Origin: Diplodia intermedia
Taxonomy: Eukaryota; Ascomycota; Dothideomycetes; Botryosphaeriales; Botryosphaeriaceae
Assembly (NCBI GenBank): GCA_021495925.1
Contig: JAKEKT010000044.1
Span: forward strand, 218,744-282,743
Direction of reading: 5' to 3'
DNA: 64,000 bases
The position numbers were made by a program, and so were the translations under genes. Below are positions 20,527 to 32,033 of the stretch, piece after piece (the stretch's first letter is position 1; each line of letters opens with the position of its first letter). The notes beneath the pieces are model-generated. The model made no database searches. It was not told the origin of the DNA and was given only the letters and a program-made list of their open reading frames with translations.

Positions 20527-20916
20527 TCACTTGCAACAACACCCTCCCTCACATGGTCTTCCGCCGCCACACTCAAACCCCACCGCAACGATCTCCACTT
20601 TGCGCGCCCCGCAAACACCCGGCGTACCGCACTCCTTCTCATTAACCGCCGCCGCCGCACTCTGCCCTCTCTCTTTCTTGCCTTCCAGCCACCACTGCGC
20701 ACCTAGCCGCCCCATGCGTTCGCAAAACGCGTCTTCTTCTTTTTCATCCCATCCACATCCGCCAGCGCCATTTGTGTCGGATGGGACTGCGGGCAGCCCC
20801 AGGAACTCGAGGCCGACGGGCGCGGGCGAGGACAGCACGAGGACGCCGCGCTTCTCTGGGTGGCAGTGGGGCGTATAGGTGCAGGCGAGCGGGTGAGGCG
20901 TGAGTTTCGGGCGCAT
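20527..20916 (-). CDS. Uncharacterised protein, possibly fragmentary
   Basis: A 129-codon minus-strand frame with protein-like character: RGVLVLSSPAPVGLEFLGLPAVP, then an acidic stretch EKEEDAFCERM and AQWWLEGKK. The frame continues upstream without a stop through a Pro-rich segment (LNRLLFYNPFEP...) to about 21070, so the true start may be upstream or in another exon. I cannot assign a function. The Cys/Gly-rich last 18 residues look like read-through past a lost splice site or frameshift. Confidence 0.35.
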   Translation of the reverse strand: MRPKLTPHPLACTYTPHCHPEKRGVLVLSSPAPVGLEFLGLPAVPSDTNGAGGCGWDEKEEDAFCERMGRLGAQWWLEGKKERGQSAAAAVNEKECGTPGVCGARKVEIVAVGFECGGGRPCEGGCCCK

Positions 20917-21092
20917 GAGTGGCGGTGGGGGCGGGGGAGTGGGTGGGAGAGGGGGGTGGAGGAAGATGCGCTCGTCTGCGGCGTCGTGCGTGATGGGGAG
21001 GGTGGAAAAGGGGGAGGAAGAGGGCTCGAAGGGGTTGTAGAAGAGGAGGCGGTTGAGGCAGGATCCGGGTGGAAAAAAGAGGTGAGAACAGT

Positions 21093-21843
21093 TTAGCGTA
21101 TGGGTGAAGCGGTGGTTGGTGATGTCTTTATTGGCTGCTGCCCCCTGGAGGAGACGGGTGGGAAAGCGTTGCTTGGTGCTGCTGGATCAATGGGCAGCTT
21201 GACGGCGAAGCCGAACGACTCGTCCCGCATGTCCGAATCAACAAGAAAGCTCCTACGATCAACCGCCAGCTCGTCTTTGCAGTCCGGAGGGACGGATCCT
21301 ACAGCAGATGCAATTGTTGTCGCAGTCTTATCTCTACGCCATGGCCACCCGTCCCTGGCCGCCGTGAGCACTTCCGTCTGGACGAGATCAAGATGAATCG
21401 GACCAATGCGCGTGCCATGATTCAGCGGGGTCAAGAGAAAGTAGAGAGCCATCTGCTTCTTGTGGTATTGATACAGCCGCCGAGAAGAGATCTGGTAGCT
21501 GATCTTATTCGGCCAGATATCTGCGCTTTACAGTCATCCTGTCAGTTGGGAGGCATCATTCATGGTGCGATGAGGGAAGTATCACCAGCTCTTGCAGATC
21601 GGCGTCTACGGCCCAAAAGCTTGGAGCTTTGATGACTCGAATCATGCGAACGCCACGGTGGACCCTTCGCCAGAAACCAACCTGTATCTCCGCCGTGGGC
21701 ATGTACCGTACATATGAACAGGGAAGACTATCAATTGTCTCGGGCATATGCGCATCAAGGTCTATGCGGAACGGCCAACAGCGAGCTCTGCATTCGTTAT
21801 TTTGCTCGGACTCGGCTTGAAGTTGAACTTCCCTAGAGAACAC
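21093..21843 (-). pseudogene. Coding-like fragments of an unrecognised gene
   Basis: Two minus-strand frames, 21843-21556 and 21452-21093, have strongly protein-like composition (YVRYMPTAEIQVGFWRRVH; ALYFLLTPLNHGTRIGPIHLD; SFLVDSDMRDESFGFAVKLP). The second extends upstream to about 21510 without a stop. They appear to be consecutive parts of one gene, but I found no GT-AG intron that joins them in frame, and the second ends in a low-complexity tail. I suggest a broken gene. I do not recognise the family. Confidence 0.35.
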
Positions 21844-22322
21844 GCGGTCTTGTTGCTGTATCCACTATCTATGAACGGTACTGGTACCCCAGCTGGTATA
21901 AAGGTCAGTGGAGAGCCATGGGAGTACTTGCAAACGGACATACGTACGCTACTTTGCGAAAGCCTTGAAGGAGTATCTTCACGCCCTTCACCATGTAAAC
22001 TCTATAAACCCAGCGAAACTGCATGGCTCTCCCATATAGTGGTGTGCTCGAAGGAAGACGTCGGAGCACTCCAGACTACAACATTACTCTCTGCATTAGC
22101 ACAGGCTGGCGGGGAAGAAGAGGGTCCATACTTGATCTTAACACTTAACTTTCCGCCCGGCAGTCTTCTTGAACAGAAAAGCGATTCTGTATGTAAAAAG
22201 GTTCCGATTTCGAAATACTCTGTTGTACGTGGAGAGGGATTGAAGTCTCTTCAGGCTTCGGTCTGGTCGCGGATAGATTTCCACACTCGGAAATCCCGCT
22301 CGTCGGGCGGATACACCCGCGA
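21844..22322. other. Intergenic, no gene seen
   Basis: It lies between the broken gene and the 3' end of the transcription-factor gene. The long plus-strand open frame that crosses it is antisense to that gene and has no motif. Confidence 0.4.
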
Positions 22323-24200
22323 TCAACGACACCCGCAGAATTTATCCTGCAATAACAGACAATGCCACTTCCTTTTGAAGAGATCTGTAGCCGGAAAGTC
22401 CTCCACCATCCGTGCCGCCCGCTCCTTCTCACAAATGCCCTCGGCCCTCAGCAGCTCCAAGATTCTTTCCTCAAACCAGCCCACCATCTCATCTCCTCCA
22501 CCCGCCAAACCAAGCTGCTTCATCTTGGCCCCCATCCTCTCCGCCACAAACCAACCAACCACCAACGCCCACATCAGCGCCTCCACGCCCAGCGCCCCCG
22601 CCCCGCCGGCACCGTCCCCGCAATCGCCATCCCCCCGCCGCCGCGTCCACCCCGCCGCCGCAAACCCGCCACCGCCAACACCACTGCCCTCGAGCGCGCC
22701 CCGCAGCCGCCCAACCAACGCCTCATGCAGCTGCAAATGCGCAGGGAGCTCCGTCAACGCCGCCCACAAGTACGCGTTGGCAGCATGCAGCATGACGGCA
22801 TGCGCCCACCGATATCCCTCTTCCTCCTCCCCTTCCTCCCCCTCACCATCGTCCCCCCCACCCCCGCGATCATCGTTATCCAGCAGCCGCGCCTGCTCGA
22901 CCAGCAGCGCGTGCGCCGCGTCGTCCAGCGCCGCCGCCACGGCTTCCTTGGCGGCGCCGTCGGCTCGGAACGCCGCGGCCTGCCATGCTGATGTGGTGGA
23001 TGTGCTGACGAGGGTGAGGGCGGAGAGGATGTGGGAGAGCTGCTCGCTCCTACCTGTTGTTGTTGTTGTTGTTGCGTGCCGGGGGAGATAGGACGATGCG
23101 GCGCGGGCGTGGGCGGCGGAGACGAGGGCGGCGAGGGCGGGCGGGAAGGGCGAGGGGGAGGGCGCAGTGGTGGTGCCGTCGTTTGTCGTTGTCGGCCAGG
23201 GCGGAGCGGCGGGGGCGAGCGTGGGGCGCAGCTGGTAGGCGGCGCAGACGTGCAGCTCGCACCAGATGACGGCGCGCCGGTTGAAGCGCTGGAACGTGTC
23301 CATGCCGCCGCGCAGCCGGATCAGCTCGCGCGCGCCGTTGAGGTGCGACAGGGCGACGTCTTTGTCGCCGTTGAAGACGGCCTGCACCGAGGAAATGCGT
23401 TAGTGTGGTGATGCGTGGTCGGGGCGGCTGGATGTCTGCGCTCACCACTGTGCAGCCCAGGCCTGCTATCGCGAAGATGACGGACTCGGGGATTTCGGAT
23501 GGCTTGGCTCTCGACGACGCGAGGCTCTCGCGGATGGACCGCAGCGTGTGGTTCTGCATCTTCAGGTGGTCGAAGCGCCATCGGGAATGTGGACTGATGA
23601 TGAAATGTTGATTCGAGATCCCGGCGAGCAGGACTAGGAAGGATGTCTCGTGCGAGCTGATCAGGTCCCATTGCGTGTTGCCGCGTTTCACTGCTGCGCT
23701 CTGGCTTCGTAGCAGTCTGTCTGTTGCGTCTAGTTAGCCGACTGCATCACCGGTGGTAGACCGACTGTACCTTCGGCGAGTGGCGTGGGGCCGGGGTAGT
23801 TGTCGAAGTCTGGTTTCGAGTGAGTTGGCGCGACTGGAGTATGCATAGCGGGCTACTGACAGTATGCGAGAAGATCATGCATGCCCGGGTAGCATCTCAC
23901 GGGCAAGCAGTCAAATGGATCCGCGTCGGCAAAGTTCATACGCTGCAGAGGGTGCGGAACCATTGCATTTGAGTTGGGTGGTTCGTCTTTCTTTTGGTCG
24001 GGCTCAGGGCGCCTCAGGCCATGGCGTCGTTTCGCTTCGTGCGTCGCGAACATGACGTGCGCACGAATCTTGCGTCTCTTGATTCGACTCATGGTGGTCG
24101 TCGCATCGACAAACAGCAGAGGTAAGGGCGGCTCATCTCGAGATGCAAATGTCGGTCGCGCTGCGTGGGAGGAGGTCGCCGCAGACCTGGAAGGGGACAT
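22323..24200 (-). CDS. Fungal-specific transcription factor domain protein without a zinc cluster
   Basis: Four exons (introns 23810-23860, 23730-23770, 23382-23445) give 573 residues. The N-terminal part has a hydrophobic-then-basic block (LLFVDATTTMSRIKRRKIRAHVM...AKRRH) and FDCLPV...MHDLLAY. The middle shows the DUF3468-type regulatory domain: SHETSFLVLLAGISNQHF, SHLNGARELIRLRGGMDTF, FNRRAVIWCELH. This is the architecture of a common fungal family annotated as fungal-specific transcription factor, which often lacks the Zn2Cys6 motif, as here. It probably acts in the nucleus, but DNA binding is not shown. An acidic Glu/Gly/Asp run interrupts the C-terminal half. The adjacent P5C reductase gene is on the same strand 286 bp away; whether it is regulated by this protein is unknown. 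Confidence 0.75.
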
Positions 24201-24485
24201 GGTTGCCGTTGCTCAGGAAGAGGAGACTCCTGGGGTTTTGATTGATTTTTGTTGGTGGCGAGTCGTGGGCGCGGGGCTGGTCCGAAGAGGCATCTACGTG
24301 ATGATACGCTAGCTGCTTACATGCAGTCGCACTAATCCCCGTTGCCCGGAAAGGAAGGAGGGGGGGTCTCGTCCGTTGCTGCCTGGCCAGTGCATGCATC
24401 CTCGCTCCTCCGCTTACGTGCAGCCGCGCTAAGCAATCCATGCCACCATCTGTATTGTTGGTTTCTACACGAGAAACTCGGCTGT

Positions 24486-25441
24486 CTACCTTCGCCCGTC
24501 GCTCGCAGGCTGTAGGTGACGAGTGCCATCGATCAAAGCCTGCGCAAAGACTGCCCTAGTGGCGGCTTTTTCGACAGTCAGCAAGGACTGGATGGTGCAG
24601 CCGCGGGGCGACGAGATGCTCTCCCGCAGCGCCGCCGGATGCATTCCAGTGGCCAACATGGCCCCCAACCCATTGACTCCCTGCACCGCGATTTCCATGG
24701 CATCTGCACGCCGAATGCCCTCGGCTACCGACCCGTCCAACAAGCCTTCGAGAGGAATGGACAAGGCCGCCAAGCAGGCAGTCATCAGCATGGACCCGGC
24801 GTTGACCAGCCCTGATGCAAGCCATTTGACGCTCCCGACCTGGCTGAAAATCCATTCAGTAAGCTCGGCTTCCCGTGGCGGTATGGGTCCCGAGTCGGGC
24901 AACTCCAGGATTGTCATGGATTGACGGCATCGTGCGGCCATGTTCGGTACGGCTTTGGTGACAACGGGCCCTCCGCTCGTTTCACCGGATGCGCAGAGGC
25001 TCAGCACCTCGCCGGAACTCAGGCCGGCCAGCATGCTGATCACCAACTTGCCTCTCAGTGCTTCTCGGACTCCCGGGGCCCGAAGCACATCTTGGGCCAT
25101 GTATGGCTTGAAGCCCAGCACTACCACGTCCGCTTCTCGTATGGCGTCGATGATTCGAGAATGTATGACAGATACTCGAGATGCATGTCTGCTGCTATAT
25201 TTCTCTTGGAGTCTCTGGGCTGAGCGTGCACTCTGTGTGTATGCGATGAACTTGGAGACCCTCAATCCCGGGGTCGGTTGCGAAGCTGCTTCTCCGTTCG
25301 GGAAAACCGAGTCAAGCAGCCCGTCCAGAACGGCGCCGCCCATATTTCCTTGGTGCCATCAGTCTTCCGGAGTGCATTATTGAGTAGTCGATGGAACTCA
25401 CCGCAGCCGATGAATGCTGCTGTCAAATCCGAGTCGCCCAT
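24486..25441 (-). CDS. Pyrroline-5-carboxylate reductase
   Basis: Two exons (intron 25349-25401) give 300 residues. The start MGDSDLTAAFIGCGNMGGAVLDGLL carries the NAD(P)H-binding GxGxMG, with the intron inside the Cys-Gly codons. Further landmarks are VVLGFKPYMAQDVL, KLVISMLAGL, RCRQSMTI in the middle, and the dimerisation/substrate region VNAGSMLMTACLAAL ... HPAALRESISSPRGCTIQSL near the C-terminus (consensus D-x-V-x-[S/T]-P-G-G-T-T). The enzyme reduces P5C to proline with NAD(P)H, the last biosynthetic step. It lies in a cluster that otherwise degrades proline, so it may run a proline/P5C redox cycle or have a changed substrate. The C-terminal motif reads SSPRGCTI rather than the usual SPGGTT, which is worth noting for activity. 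Confidence 0.88.
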
Positions 25442-25560
25442 CTTGTTGCGAGAATCTCCGGGTAAGCGAGAAGCACGATCTTCGCAATGTTTCTCGCAGT
25501 GACAAAGGAATACTTGACCGCGTCTCTCAGAAGACGCTTCCTACGCTCTGGATATTTAAG

Positions 25561-26239
25561 CTACCAGCGGAACGTGTCCCGCTGCTCGGTGCAATCTTGC
25601 CGTCCCGACACTCCCGATCTCGGTCCTACTTCCGGGAGGGCGATCCGACCATTGGCGTCCGCACCGCCGATACATACTGAGTCATGTGTTAGTGATGAAA
25701 GAGGCAACGCAGAGATGGACCAGAATACCGGAATGACTTGAACCTTGTCCAGGTCCCAAACACCGTGGACGGCGTAAGCGTCCCTTCTGATAACATCCCA
25801 GACCTCGTCGGCGCTATCCGCTGCGTAAATGATCATGCTCCCTATCTGTTGAGCAGCCTTCCCCTCCATCGGATGGTCTTCATACATTCCTCCTTGAGAG
25901 GTCGTCAGAATATGCCGAGAGTGGAGGCCCACGGAGCGCACAACACCATCTTACCTCCTACCACGAGAGTACCAGACGCTATCTGGGGCTTGATTTGTTC
26001 GTAGTGCAACCTTCAAGAAAGTCAGATACACATATCTATAGCTGATGCAACACGTACACTCCAGCTGTCTCGCGTTGCTTCAAAACATTCGGCTTGTCCG
26101 GAAGCAAGCAAAGGAACTCTTTCTTCGGCGCCGTCGCGAAGGAAAGACTGCGGATACGACCAAGGACAAGATTGCGTGCTGAACGACACAGATGACGAGA
26201 GCCGAGTGATGCGCCCAGGACGCCGAACTTGGACAACAT
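25561..26239 (-). CDS. YCII (YciI-like) domain protein, probably mitochondrial
   Basis: Three exons (introns 26011-26057, 25893-25954) give 189 residues. The N-terminus (MLSKFGVLGASLGSRHLCRSARNLVLGR) is Arg/Ser-rich and without acidic residues, as in a mitochondrial presequence. The YCII domain follows: KKEFLCLLPDKP, LHYEQIKPQIASG, EDHPMEGKAAQQIGSMIIYAADSADEVWDVIRRDAYAVHGVWDLDKVQVIPV, containing the conserved Asp-x-Tyr and GVWD. YCII proteins are small ferredoxin-like enzymes or accessory domains of mostly unknown chemistry. The last 45 residues after VIPVFWSISAL look unlike the family and may be read-through of an unrecognised intron. It sits between P5C reductase and the Zn2Cys6 regulator on the same strand. 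Confidence 0.75.
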
Positions 26240-26450
26240 TGTCAGGGTGCGGGGTGTGAAGGAATGTTAGCCTTTCGATCTGTATGGTTTTGACACAAGT
26301 TCGATTTATCGGCCTTGTCAGTTACTTGTAGTGTCCCCGCATCGAAAGAACGTATGCCCACGTCGGAAGAGAGTTCCGACGCAAGATGAAAGAAGTCGGA
26401 TTGAGATAAGCGTGTCCGCAACCATCCTACGCTCCATCATTCTCGGCTAT

Positions 26451-28949
26451 CTACCAATCCATGACCTGTGGCCCAAAGTCGTTATCCACCTCAAGCTGGG
26501 CCGCCAAGTCCAACATTTCAGTCGGCGATATCCCGACGATGCCATTCTCCAGGAACAGGTCCCACCCGGAATCGGCGGGGCGCACAGTCGAAGCGATTGC
26601 AGCCTGGTGTTCCGGGTGGCCCACCGAGGGCGTCGTCGGCTCGTCGCACACGGGGCTCACGGCCACGAGAGCGTCCTCCAGCTGCCCGAGCTCTCGCTTC
26701 CGCAACGGCGCCGCCACGCTCCCCTTTGCGATCATCTTGTCCAAGACATGCTTCACGTCCTCGGACCATCGCTCGTCCGTGAGAAGCGAGGGGTTGATGG
26801 TGCGGATGAGGTAGAGGATGAAGGCCGAGGACGACGCGTCTTCGAGTTGGAAGGGGAGGAACGCTTCTGCGGCCATGGTCAGCGGGATTCATAGCTGACC
26901 CGTGCTGCAACAGCTCACCCAACAGGTCTTCGTCGCCCATTCCGCGGAGAGTGCGCAGGATGATCATGGCCGAGTCTACGCATGACTGCAGAAGCGACAC
27001 GACTGGCGCAGAGAGCGTAATGGGCCGACACCTCAAAGTCTCTGCTCGTCTGATGTGCATTTGGAGAGCACACATTACCAAGGGACGTGTCGTCAAAACG
27101 ACGCACTGTGATGGTCAGAAACGGGGCCGAGCCTGGGGCGGCGCTTTCATACATGGTGGTAGGACAAGATCAGACGCAAAGCCATTCTGGACGCTTTGCT
27201 GATGGATCCCTGGAAATGAGTGTTGAGGAGCTCATTGATGTCTTTGGATAGCTGGGCAAGCTCTCTCAGAACTTTCTGTGTGTTCGGCACCAACGAGCCG
27301 TCGAATTGCTCCCCAACTCCGTAGATGGCTGTCCGTTGCGCCGTCAGCCAGGGTATTTGGCTTTGCACCACGGCTCACATACCTGTCAGGATACGGGCCA
27401 TCAAGCGCGAGAGCCGAACATGCAAGGACATGTTCAGTGCACTGAGAGACTCATCCATCTCCGAAGGTAGCTTGGCGGTAATGTCGCCGTCGCAGATGGA
27501 ACACGGGCAACCCATGAGCGGCCCAAACTCTCGGTCGAGTCTGTAGACGACCCAGAAGATGATGTTGCACCGGCGAGAGTGCTCAATGCCTACCACTTCC
27601 TCTGGCATGTGGCGATGCCATCCTTCGACTATGCAGGTACGCAATGCATGTCCAATCTGGTGCAGTATCTGTAAGCAGCAGGCCCATGGAAGATGGTGAA
27701 GGACGTACATGATGGCAAGCGCCGACCCTCATGTCCACAGATTGCAGATACACGGCACCCAAAGCCAAGGCTTGAACTGCTTGTATGGGGTCCGGTGCTA
27801 GTCCTGCCAGATCTGGCATCAGGGACATGGCCTGGGCAGCGTATTGGTAGCCGGGAGGTCCATCGCGGGAGCTCTCGTTGGAGATGGAGGCCTTTCCAAA
27901 GGCCAGGATCAAGAGGAACTGGGCGTACCAACTTCTTGACGAAACAGCTTTTCCTACGGGGTCGTCGTAGAATTCGTGGATACGACGGAGAAAGTCTGCT
28001 TCATCGATGATGTACAGTATGGAGCCGAGATAGAACTTGGCCGTGTTGAACAGGAACAGGGCGTAGTCCATGGGAGGTACACTGGTTACATCAGGAACCT
28101 CATCATGGCCCAAAGGCGACCATCGTAAGCGGAAACTCTCGCCTCCAAAGTGGCCTGGGTCTGGCTGAAAGATGGATTCCGGCAACCGCCATCCAAGCAG
28201 GGATAGGACGCGCCTACAGAAAGACCAAGAGGAACAAGGCCCCATGTACCCTTTGGTTCGAGTCAGCGAGAGGCGGCGAAGGCAGTCCCCGAGCATGTAC
28301 TCACAGAACCTCCCACCTATCTCCGCGAAGGTGTACTCGTTATCGGCCAAAGGATTCTGCCGGAAGGCTGTTCCGGGATCGGTCCAGTGTGCGTCCGTTC
28401 CGGAGAAGTGGGATGGAGGATGTGGATTTGCGGGAACGTGGGGAGCTATCTCTACATCACCGTGAGACATTGGAAGTGAAGCACATACATGTAGACTCAC
28501 CATCCTCTGCGTCGTCAACGAATTGCGGCAAAATGGCAGGTTGTGCAGAAAGCAAGCTGCTGGACGCAACCTGATTACCCGCCGATACACGGTTCTGGGT
28601 GGGAGATTCTGGGCTCACGCTCGGAACGGGGAAGCGAGCTCGGCTTTCCAGCTCCCGCAGATAACTGCATGGTATACATCTTCAGCTCTGCCGACGCCAT
28701 TGAATCGATTGGCCAAAGATTACCTCTCGGAAACGGATACGCGCTTGACTTCGGCGGCGTAGTGGCACCGCTCGTTTTTCCGGGCACACCTGGGACATGG
28801 CCATGCGCCGGAACACTTTACCTTCATAGCACGACATCGGTCGCAGCTGCGCGTCGTTAGCACCTGCCGTCATTCGGGTCGGGGTGCCGTCTTCCGTACG
28901 CCTTGGACACTTTCTTTCCTATCCTGCTGTCACGCGTCGAGGCGGGCAT
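26451..28949 (-). CDS. prnA-like: Zn2Cys6 transcription factor resembling the proline regulator PrnA
   Basis: Nine exons (introns 28847-28899, 28665-28723, 28452-28500, 28251-28304, 27669-27708, 27329-27382, 27106-27152, 26867-26918) give 696 residues. Exon 1 ends in KKVSKA and splices to CDRCRAMKVKC, giving a complete zinc binuclear cluster with spacing C-x2-C-x6-C-x5-C-x2-C-x6-C. The large middle part matches the fungal-specific transcription factor domain (YMGPCSSWSFCRRVL, QAVQALALGAVYLQS, GHALRTCIVEGWH, YRLDREFGPLMG, RLMLSYHH-like LRLILSYHH). All eight introns join in phase. In Aspergillus, PrnA activates the proline genes in response to proline. Position inside a proline cluster supports the same role here; direct orthology is inference. 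It diverges from the flavin-reductase-like gene. Confidence 0.85.
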
Positions 28950-29341
28950 GGTGACTATTCCGCGGGTGAAGCAGCTGAAGCGTCGGGGCAGCGTTCCGAC
29001 TTTAACACAACGATTAGTGCGCTAGTGCGTAGTTCTCCACAAGCCTTATCTCCAGCACAGATACCCCGCATCTTGATGCTGTTTCCCCTCCACATGTTTA
29101 CATGCAAGTGAAGGACGGAAGAATCACGCATGCGGTACCGGAGGAGCAAAGAAGATAAGACGGCGATGCTGATTGGAAGACTGATCGAGTCGCTGGCTGG
29201 GTTTAGCGAGAGTCGGACGCGGCCTCCGATACCGCAATGCGTCGGAAGAGCCGGCCGGCCATCGTCGGCAAACACCAAACATTGTGTGCATATTAATCAG
29301 CAGCTCTATCACGCCTCAGACAACACCGATCCATTTTCATC
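28950..29341. promoter_or_regulatory. Divergent promoter of the Zn2Cys6 regulator and flavin-reductase-like genes
   Basis: A 392-bp interval with no gene. It contains CCGGCCGG at 29251-29258, two adjoining CCGG half-sites of the kind recognised by zinc-cluster factors. Autoregulation or co-regulation by the neighbouring factor is inference. Confidence 0.4.
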
Positions 29342-30374
29342 ATGGCAGCGTCTCTCACCCGGCTGAATGTCACTCGGAGGTAAGTTTGAAGGCACTCCTT
29401 GAAGAATTCCCGCCGAGCTGAAGACCACGTGCCACAGACATTTGCTTTCGCATTTCAAATTACATCGGGGAAGCTCCAGAATGACGTCTTCCGCAGCAGA
29501 AGCAACCAAGACTGCGCAGGCACAGTACAAGATCGTTGACAAAGTCCGCGATTTCGACAAAACCCTCGCCAAGCGCCCGGACTTCGACCACTCCAACACG
29601 CCCATCGAAGTCACAAAGAACCCCGACCCCAACTGGGACTACGGTCAAGGCGTCCGTGGCAATGACCCGCTCGCCAAACACGTCGAGGTTGATCCGTATG
29701 CCGCCGACCGGCCCATGGTCAACAACTACCGGCTGCTCATCTCGGGCATCGCGCCTCGCCCCATCGGCTTCATCAGCACCGTGGCCGGCGACGGCGCCAC
29801 CAAGAACCTCTCCCCTTTCAGCTACTTCCAGGTCATCGACCACGACCCTCCCATGTTCATCGTCGGATTCTCGTCCAGACCCGGCCGCGAAAAGGACACG
29901 TTCCGCCATCTCAAGGAAACCGGCGAATGCGTCATCAACGCCGTCTCCGAGAGCATGATCGAGGCCGTCAACGCCACCGCCATCGACGCCCCCTACGGCG
30001 TCTCCGAGTGGGACGTCTCGGGCCTGCACGAGGCGCCCGCCTCCACCGTCAAGCCCGCCCGCGTGCAGGAATCCGTCTTCTCCATCGAGGGCAGGGCCGT
30101 CGACGTCAAGGAGTTCCGCGATCACCAGCGCGAGGGCATGAGCGTCGCCGGCCTGGTCTTGGTCAAGGCTACCCGTTTCTGGGTTCGCGAGGACGCCGCC
30201 GATGCCGATGTCAGCCATATCGACCTCGACAAGCTTCGCCCGCTCGGCCAGCTCGGTGGCATGTCGTACGGCCGTGTCACTTCTACTTTCGAGCTGCCCA
30301 GAAAGCATTGGGCGGAGGAGTGCCCGAAGAGTGAGTTGCTTTCCGAGTTGGAGAAGGCGAGGAAGGAGAAGTGA
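29342..30374 (+). CDS. Flavin reductase-like (FMN-binding split barrel) protein
   Basis: Two exons (intron 29380-29437) give 324 residues starting MAASLTRLNVTRRHLLSHFK, a plausible mitochondrial presequence. Without the first exon the frame would start at an internal ATG (29481) and give 297 residues. The domain shows NYRLLISGIAPRPIGFISTV, NLSPFSYFQVIDHDPPMFIVGF, HLKETGECVIN and the AGLVLVKA-type strand typical of the DIM6/NTAB flavin-reductase family. These proteins bind FMN and reduce flavin or act as oxidoreductases. The intron fits consensus (GTAAGT...CACAG) and keeps the frame. Inside the proline cluster it may serve the FAD-dependent proline dehydrogenase next door; this is only a contextual idea. 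Confidence 0.82.
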
Positions 30375-30547
30375 ATTTGGCTGGTGTTCAGTACTTCCTT
30401 TTAAGCGTGTAATATCTTCCCATGCCACAGTTCGGCAATTTCCTTCGGTGAAGCAGGTACGCATACCAATATTTAAAAGAGTTTGGAGTGGTAGAGCAGC
30501 AGGAATTCTTGAAAAGAATGGGAATCGGAGCTATTCTCCACGGTACT

Positions 30548-32033
30548 CTATTCTTTCCTGGCCATCCTCCATGTCCTTCTCCGCAGCTCTTCCCTCAATG
30601 CGCCGGCCATGTGCTTGGTCCGCTCCACCGCTCCCCGATTTTCGATGGCCCGACGGTGCAAGAAACCCATACACTCGCCAACCGAGCCCCAGGTGAGGCA
30701 CTTGAAGGCCTTCGGAGGCCTTGCTTTAGTCATGCCCGGATCGGCCAAGCACCTTTCATAATTCACGATCAACTCGCACCCCAGCTCATCCGCCATGCCG
30801 ACAATCTGACCACACTCCAGCGTCGCCGTGGGCAACCCCGCAACGAGGCGGGCACGATGCATGGCGCAGGTCTTGGACACGCTCGCAGCATTATGCGTAG
30901 CCAGGAAGAGCGCCGCGCTCGGGAACCGCAAGCCCTGCGCTTGAGCCTCCGGCGGCAGCATCTGGGCGACGAGCTTCTCGGCAATGGCGTCGTACGACCG
31001 ATCCGTCTCCTCCTTGGTGTCGTGGATCAACGCGCGCACCTCGTGCTCGATGTAGGCGCCGCGCACCAGCTTGACGCCCACCGTCCACCCCTCGCGCGCG
31101 GCCAGGCAGACGTGCCGGTCGGCGTTGGCGCCCGCGCCCTTCAGGTAGCCCTGGATCGTGTTGTACACCAGCGCCCGCCCGTCCCGGTTCCACCGCCGCA
31201 TCAGCCCCATCACCCACTCGTCGATGCCCCGCTGCAGCACCTGCTGCTCGCCGTCGATCCACACCCGCGTCCCCTGCCCGCGCGCCTCCGTGCAGATCTG
31301 CGTGAGCGCGTCGTCGACCGCGTCCGGGATGGGGCTCTGCGTCCGCAGCGCCTCTACCGCCATCGGCCCTGCGCCGGTGAGCCTGAGAATGGGGAGGGGA
31401 AGATGTCAGCACGAAGCCACGTGGACTGGCGGTCGGCAAGAGAGGGAAGACTTACTTCAGCGCAAGGAAATCGCCCGCACCCAGCATCCTCAGCGTGTCC
31501 AGCGAGCTTTGCTTCCACTTCTCCACCATGCCGTGGCACTGTGAGCCGTGCTCCGTCCCCGCGTCGGCCGTCGCCGCCTGCTGATCAGGCTCGTCCAGCA
31601 CAATCTCCTTGGCGTGCGTGAGGATGACGCCCTGGTATCCCACGCTCTTGAGGTCGTCCACCGACTTGCGGACCTCCTGCGGGGTCGTGCCCGAGCAGAA
31701 GTGGTTGTACACGGTCCATCTGAGCAGCCGGTTGAGAAGCGGGTTCTTGTCCGGATTGAGCAGCGCCGATTTGGAACTGGTGATGGTTCCCAGCAATGCG
31801 ATGGAGGGTCGCAGAAGCCATTGGGATGACATGAGGGTGGTCAATGCCAGGGATCGGAGGAGAGTGCTCGTTGGTAGTCTGGACATGGAAGATGTCTCCT
31901 TACATTCGTGGGGGCGCGCCATGGCCGCGATTGCGGCGCTGCTGGCATGTCGTATGCCATGGGGCCTCGCGAATCGGGCGGGGTGGAGGGCTGTTCTTGA
32001 TGTGCGTACTCTGAGAGCAAGAGACAATGCCAT
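30548..32033 (-). CDS. prnD-like: Proline dehydrogenase (mitochondrial, FAD-dependent)
   Basis: Two exons (intron 31383-31455) give 470 residues. The N-terminus MALSLALRVRTSRTALHPARF is Arg-rich and acid-free, a mitochondrial presequence. The catalytic barrel shows VGYQGVILTHAKEIV, RVWIDGEQQVLQRGID, LVYNTIQGYLKG, VGVKLVRGAYIEHE, FLATHNAASV and GCELIVNYERCL-type strands, with the late substrate-binding Arg region MGFLHRRAIENRGAVERT. The enzyme oxidises proline to P5C, passing electrons to FAD and the respiratory chain at the inner mitochondrial membrane. An ATG 33 bp upstream in frame is possible but would spoil the presequence. It diverges from P5C dehydrogenase, the next step of the pathway, from a shared 549-bp promoter. 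Confidence 0.92.

Noticed and set aside
20527..21843. One continuous gene covering all minus-strand frames here
   Set aside because: I could not join the frames with consensus introns in phase, and the motif content differs, so they are reported separately at low confidence.
21748..23091. 447-codon plus-strand frame
   Set aside because: Mostly antisense to the transcription-factor gene; Ser/Pro low complexity with no motif.
30488..31621. 377-codon plus-strand frame
   Set aside because: Antisense to proline dehydrogenase, whose motifs and splice sites are clear.
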